Assembly (NCBI GenBank): GCA_020029615.1
Contig: JAIBJO010000002.1
Span: forward strand, 1 to 64,000
DNA from: Actinomycetota bacterium
GTDB lineage: Bacteria > Actinomycetota > Thermoleophilia > Gaiellales > Gaiellaceae
Direction of reading: 5' to 3'
Length of the DNA stretch: 64,000 bases
The first letter of the stretch is position 1, and each line of letters starts with the position of its first letter. Below the pieces are notes generated by a model. The model did not search any database. It was not told the origin of the DNA and saw nothing but the letters and a program-made list of their open reading frames with translations. The position numbers and the translations under genes were made by a program. Shown piece after piece: positions 61,667 through 64,000 of the stretch.

Positions 61667-62554
61667 TCAGACTGCGAGAGCCAGTTGTGCAGGCTGGCGC
61701 CGAGGAAGCTGTGGGCGGCGAGGGCGCCCGCTCGAGGCCGCCGCTCGTCGAACCGGCTCGAGGATCGGTGCCGTCATGGTGGCGGCCAGATAGGCCCTGG
61801 AGCCGAACAGCGCCTCGTACCGAGCCACCTCCTCGGGCCAATCCCGGGCGAGCAGCTCGAGGAAGTGCTCGCGCACACCTGGCCGCAGGTGTACGACGCT
61901 CGCCCAGATGCCCTGAGCGCCCGCTGCGCGCGCTTCGCGTACCACGGCTTCGAGCTGCTCGGGTCGATCGGACAGGCCGGGCAGGATCGGCGCGACGCCG
62001 ACGCCGACGTGGATCCCTGCGTCGGCGAGGCGTCGTAGTGCTTCGAGGCGGCTGCGTGGCGGGGCGGTCCCGGGCTCGGTCGTTCGCCAGACGCGCTCGT
62101 CGAGGGTCGGGATCGAGAGGTAGACGCTCACGTCGATGCGCGCCGACGCTTCCTGCAGAACGTCGATGTCGCGGACGACGAGCGGGCCCCGCGTGACGAT
62201 CGAGAACGGCGTCCACGCTGCGGTGAGCTCTGTGAGACAGGCTCGAGTCAGGCGGAAGCGCCCCTCCGCGGGCTGGTACGGATCGGTCGCCGAGCCGAGC
62301 GAGACCTCGTCGCGCTGCCACGATCGTCGGGACAGCTCCTGCCGGAGGACGTCGGCGACATTGGTCTTGATGCGGATGGAGCGCCCGTAGGCCTGACCCG
62401 AGGGCCGCTCGGCGCGGAGCTCGAAATGTCGGACGTAACAGAACGTGCACTGGTGGACGCAGCCCATGTACGGGTTGAGCGACCACTTGAAAGGCATCCC
62501 GCGCACGGCGGTCAACGCCGACTTGCACGGCTCGATCCGGTATTCGACCCGCAT
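61667..62554 (-). CDS. SplB-like radical SAM protein
   Basis: 295 residues of the radical SAM group related to spore photoproduct lyase (COG1533). The cluster motif is C-V-H-Q-C-T-F-C-Y-V near 25-32 (C-x3-C-x2-C); G-S-A-T-D-P-Y-Q-P near 80 and F-S-I-V-T-R-G-P near 108 are other conserved parts. The reaction of this non-spore branch is not established; DNA repair is suspected. The ATG is 6 nt from a TATCCT box, and a LexA-type palindrome sits next to it. An alternative start, ATG 62574, would lie inside that palindrome. Confidence 0.85.
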   Translation of the reverse strand: MRVEYRIEPCKSALTAVRGMPFKWSLNPYMGCVHQCTFCYVRHFELRAERPSGQAYGRSIRIKTNVADVLRQELSRRSWQRDEVSLGSATDPYQPAEGRFRLTRACLTELTAAWTPFSIVTRGPLVVRDIDVLQEASARIDVSVYLSIPTLDERVWRTTEPGTAPPRSRLEALRRLADAGIHVGVGVAPILPGLSDRPEQLEAVVREARAAGAQGIWASVVHLRPGVREHFLELLARDWPEEVARYEALFGSRAYLAATMTAPILEPVRRAAASSGRPRRPQLPRRQPAQLALAV

Positions 62555-62560
62555 CGCACG

Positions 62561-62580
62561 AGGATAGAACATATGTTCGA
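62561..62580. promoter_or_regulatory. Probable SOS (LexA) box and -10 of the radical SAM gene
   Basis: TAGAACATATGTTCGA (62565-62580) matches the actinobacterial/Bacillus LexA palindrome TCGAAC-N4-GTTCGA in all but one base. Its right end in gene direction overlaps the TATCCT -10 (62561-62566). LexA bound here would block the promoter. Confidence 0.7.
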
Positions 62581-62652
62581 TCAGGACAAGGCCGGAGGCG
62601 CCTACGGCCGCGATTGACACGATCGCGCCGTCAGTCGAAGATCCCCGCTGCG

Positions 62653-63351
62653 ATGAAAAGCCTGCGGCTCTCGACGGTCGGCGCGGTGTGCGCGATCTTG
62701 ACCCCTGTCTGTTTCATTGCGGGAGGAGTCCTCCTCGGCACGAGCTCGGGGCAGGATCTCATCCCGCAGACCGGAGCCGACGGGCTCGAGTGGATCGCGG
62801 ACGTCGACGACGCCGGCGACCTCTTCTTCGTGGGCGCGTGGCTGATCGTTCTGGTGACCCTCGTGGGATCGGTCGCGCTCGTCGGCTTCTACGACGTGCT
62901 CAAGGATGCTGGCCCCGTGCTGATCCTGGCGCCGATCCTCGGAGTGGTGGGCCTCATGATGGTCACGATCTCGCATCTGATCCCGATCGCGCTCGCGTAC
63001 GAGTTCGTCCCGGGCTATGTGGCGGCCGACGCATCGCAGCAGGCCTCGCTCGCGGTGACGTTCGACACGTTCGCCAACCTCAGCCTGATCCTCAACTACA
63101 CGGGGAACGCGCTCGGTTGGGCGGTCGCGCTCCCACTCTACGGGGTGGCGATCTTGAAGACCGATGCGGTGCCGCGCTGGCTCGGTTGGCTCGCGCTCGT
63201 CGCAGCGGCGTTCGCGGGCTGGCTCGGGCTCCTCTCGCCAGCTTCGAGCGTGATCGAGGGCATCACGGTGATCGGCTTCCTCGGCTTCTTCGTCTTCATG
63301 ATCGGGATGGGCATCGCGGTGCTCCTCCGGCAGCGCCGGGCCGCTGCCTGA
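62653..63351 (+). CDS. Seven-helix membrane protein, DUF4386-like
   Basis: 232 residues with about six or seven hydrophobic segments; begins L-R-L-S-T-V-G-A-V-C-A-I-L-T-P-V and ends in a helix plus R-Q-R-R-A-A-A. The overall length and the T-G-N-A-L-G-W-A-V-A-L-P-L-Y-G-V pattern recall DUF4386 and similar uncharacterised membrane proteins. Its start is 73 bp from the SOS box on the far side, so it might share that control. Function unknown. Confidence 0.6.
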   Translation: MKSLRLSTVGAVCAILTPVCFIAGGVLLGTSSGQDLIPQTGADGLEWIADVDDAGDLFFVGAWLIVLVTLVGSVALVGFYDVLKDAGPVLILAPILGVVGLMMVTISHLIPIALAYEFVPGYVAADASQQASLAVTFDTFANLSLILNYTGNALGWAVALPLYGVAILKTDAVPRWLGWLALVAAAFAGWLGLLSPASSVIEGITVIGFLGFFVFMIGMGIAVLLRQRRAAA

Positions 63352-63359
63352 CCCCGAGC

Positions 63360-63365
63360 TAGAGT
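63360..63365 (+). promoter_or_regulatory. -10 element for the MBL-fold gene
   Basis: TAGAGT, 7 nt to the GTG at 63373, no RBS. Confidence 0.4.
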
Positions 63366-63372
63366 CGCGTCA

Positions 63373-64000
63373 GTGGACGAGCTCGAGGGTGGGATCCGCC
63401 GTGTCACGCTTCCGCTGCCCACGCGGCCGGGACACGTACATGCCTACCTCCTGCCAGGCGACGAGGGCTGGACCCTTGTCGACACGGGCGTCGGGCTCCC
63501 GGATGCGAAGGAGACGTGGTCCGCTGCGCTCGACGAGGCGGGGGGTCGTGTCGCGACGATCTTCGTCACGCACTTCCACCCCGACCACGTCGGAGCCGCC
63601 GCAGACCTTCACGAGCTGACCGGCGCGCCCGTGTGGCAGGGCGTCCTCGACTATGCGCAGTGCGAGCTCGTGTGGGGCAATCCGGCCTGGTCGGAGCGCC
63701 TGCGCGACTGGTTCCACCTCCACGGGACACCCGCCGACGTCACCGCGGAGCTCGTCGGGCAGAGCTCCGTCTATCGGCCGTTCATCCGCTACCAGCGCGA
63801 CCCGATCCTCGTCGAGGCGGGCGAGCACGTGGACGGGTGGGCCCTCGTCGCCGCGCCCGGGCACGCCGACGGCCAGCTCTGCCTGCTCAAGGACGGTGTT
63901 CTGATCGCGGCCGATCACCTCCTCGGGAGGATCACTCCGACGGTCGGGCTCTGGCCGGCCAGCCGTGCCGACCCGCTCGGTGACTACCTCGCGGCGCTCG
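63373..64000 (+). CDS. MBL-fold metallo-hydrolase, N-terminal part
   Basis: The first 209 residues are in the window; the end lies outside. Zinc-site motifs are T-H-F-H-P-D-H-V-G near 59-67 (H-x-H-x-D-H), A-P-G-H-A-D-G-Q near 164 (third His) and A-A-D-H-L-L near 179. The V-D-T-G-V-G-L-P stretch near 38 is typical of glyoxalase II-like and lactamase-like hydrolases. The middle is rich in Trp and Arg. Substrate unknown. Confidence 0.85.
   Translation, partial: MDELEGGIRRVTLPLPTRPGHVHAYLLPGDEGWTLVDTGVGLPDAKETWSAALDEAGGRVATIFVTHFHPDHVGAAADLHELTGAPVWQGVLDYAQCELVWGNPAWSERLRDWFHLHGTPADVTAELVGQSSVYRPFIRYQRDPILVEAGEHVDGWALVAAPGHADGQLCLLKDGVLIAADHLLGRITPTVGLWPASRADPLGDYLAAL

Overview
The window is a 64 kb piece of a high-GC bacterial chromosome. 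The gene content points to Actinomycetota: an HspR-controlled dnaK operon, an inositol-phosphate/phosphatidylinositol-type lipid block, an F420/deazaflavin-type oxidoreductase, and a gene order running rsmI, metG, tatD, rsmA, ispE, glmU, prs, rplY, pth, mfd, mazG, eno, divIC, DUF501 that I recall as the Mycobacterium tuberculosis Rv1003-Rv1026 order. The small zinc-ribbon, GYD, DUF309 and FmdB genes and the lack of mycolate genes make a deep-branching class such as Thermoleophilia (Gaiellales/Solirubrobacterales) my best guess; this is inference. Coding density is very high, GTG starts are common and many genes overlap by 4 nt.

Layout. 1-3134: end of a CDGSH iron-sulfur gene, then a leftward lipid block (PAP2 phosphatase, CDP-alcohol phosphatidyltransferase, inositol-3-phosphate synthase with an unusual N-terminal DNA-binding-like extension). 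3260-7019: three EamA/DMT exporters around moaA. 7099-13726: dnaK-grpE-dnaJ-(small membrane protein)-hspR-clpB. 13730-19841: cupin, a large LuxR-type ATPase regulator, a secreted protein made of eight RDHGDA repeats, deazaflavin-type oxidoreductase, futalosine-hydrolase-like protein, membrane protein and GYD protein. 19862-20158: a scar built from gene ends. 20210-27500: an ABC sugar/nucleoside importer beside an enolase-superfamily enzyme, PsuG and a PfkB kinase, which looks like a pseudouridine or C-glycoside catabolic locus. 27528-30947: small genes, an LCP ligase, a ROK kinase and rsmI. 31001-36020: LytM-like protein, metG, tatD, rsmA, ispE. 36062-40368: tRNA-Gln, a homocysteine methyltransferase fused to a second methyltransferase, glmU, prs. 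40369-41842: accessory scar (HNH fragment, small ORF, secreted Cys-rich protein). 42060-52571: rplY, pth, mfd, PpiC lipoprotein, mazG, eno, pyk, divIC, DUF501. 52589-59085: membrane proteins, a spermidine-synthase-like protein, GDPD, L,D-transpeptidase and a TlpA/CcmH/CcdA set for cytochrome c maturation. 59105-64000: DUF309, pseudo-receiver, ferredoxin, a small two-component pair, a radical SAM gene under a probable SOS box, and a truncated MBL-fold hydrolase.

Three patterns run across the window. (1) More than twenty genes, on both strands, have a TANNNT-like -10 element only 6-10 nt before an ATG or GTG start, the layout of leaderless mRNAs. (2) Short palindromes of the type GGGCGAGGC-TT-GCCTCGCCC sit directly on stop codons and seem to supply them. 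(3) Convergent gene pairs are separated by perfect hairpins without U-tracts, some of which contain the stop codons. The strongest candidates for something new are the DNA-binding-domain/Ino1 fusion with TGCTAGCA palindromes, the RDHGDA repeat protein next to a LuxR regulator, the two-methyltransferase fusion, and the importer/enolase/PsuG/kinase locus. No rRNA, CRISPR array, intact insertion sequence or prophage was seen.
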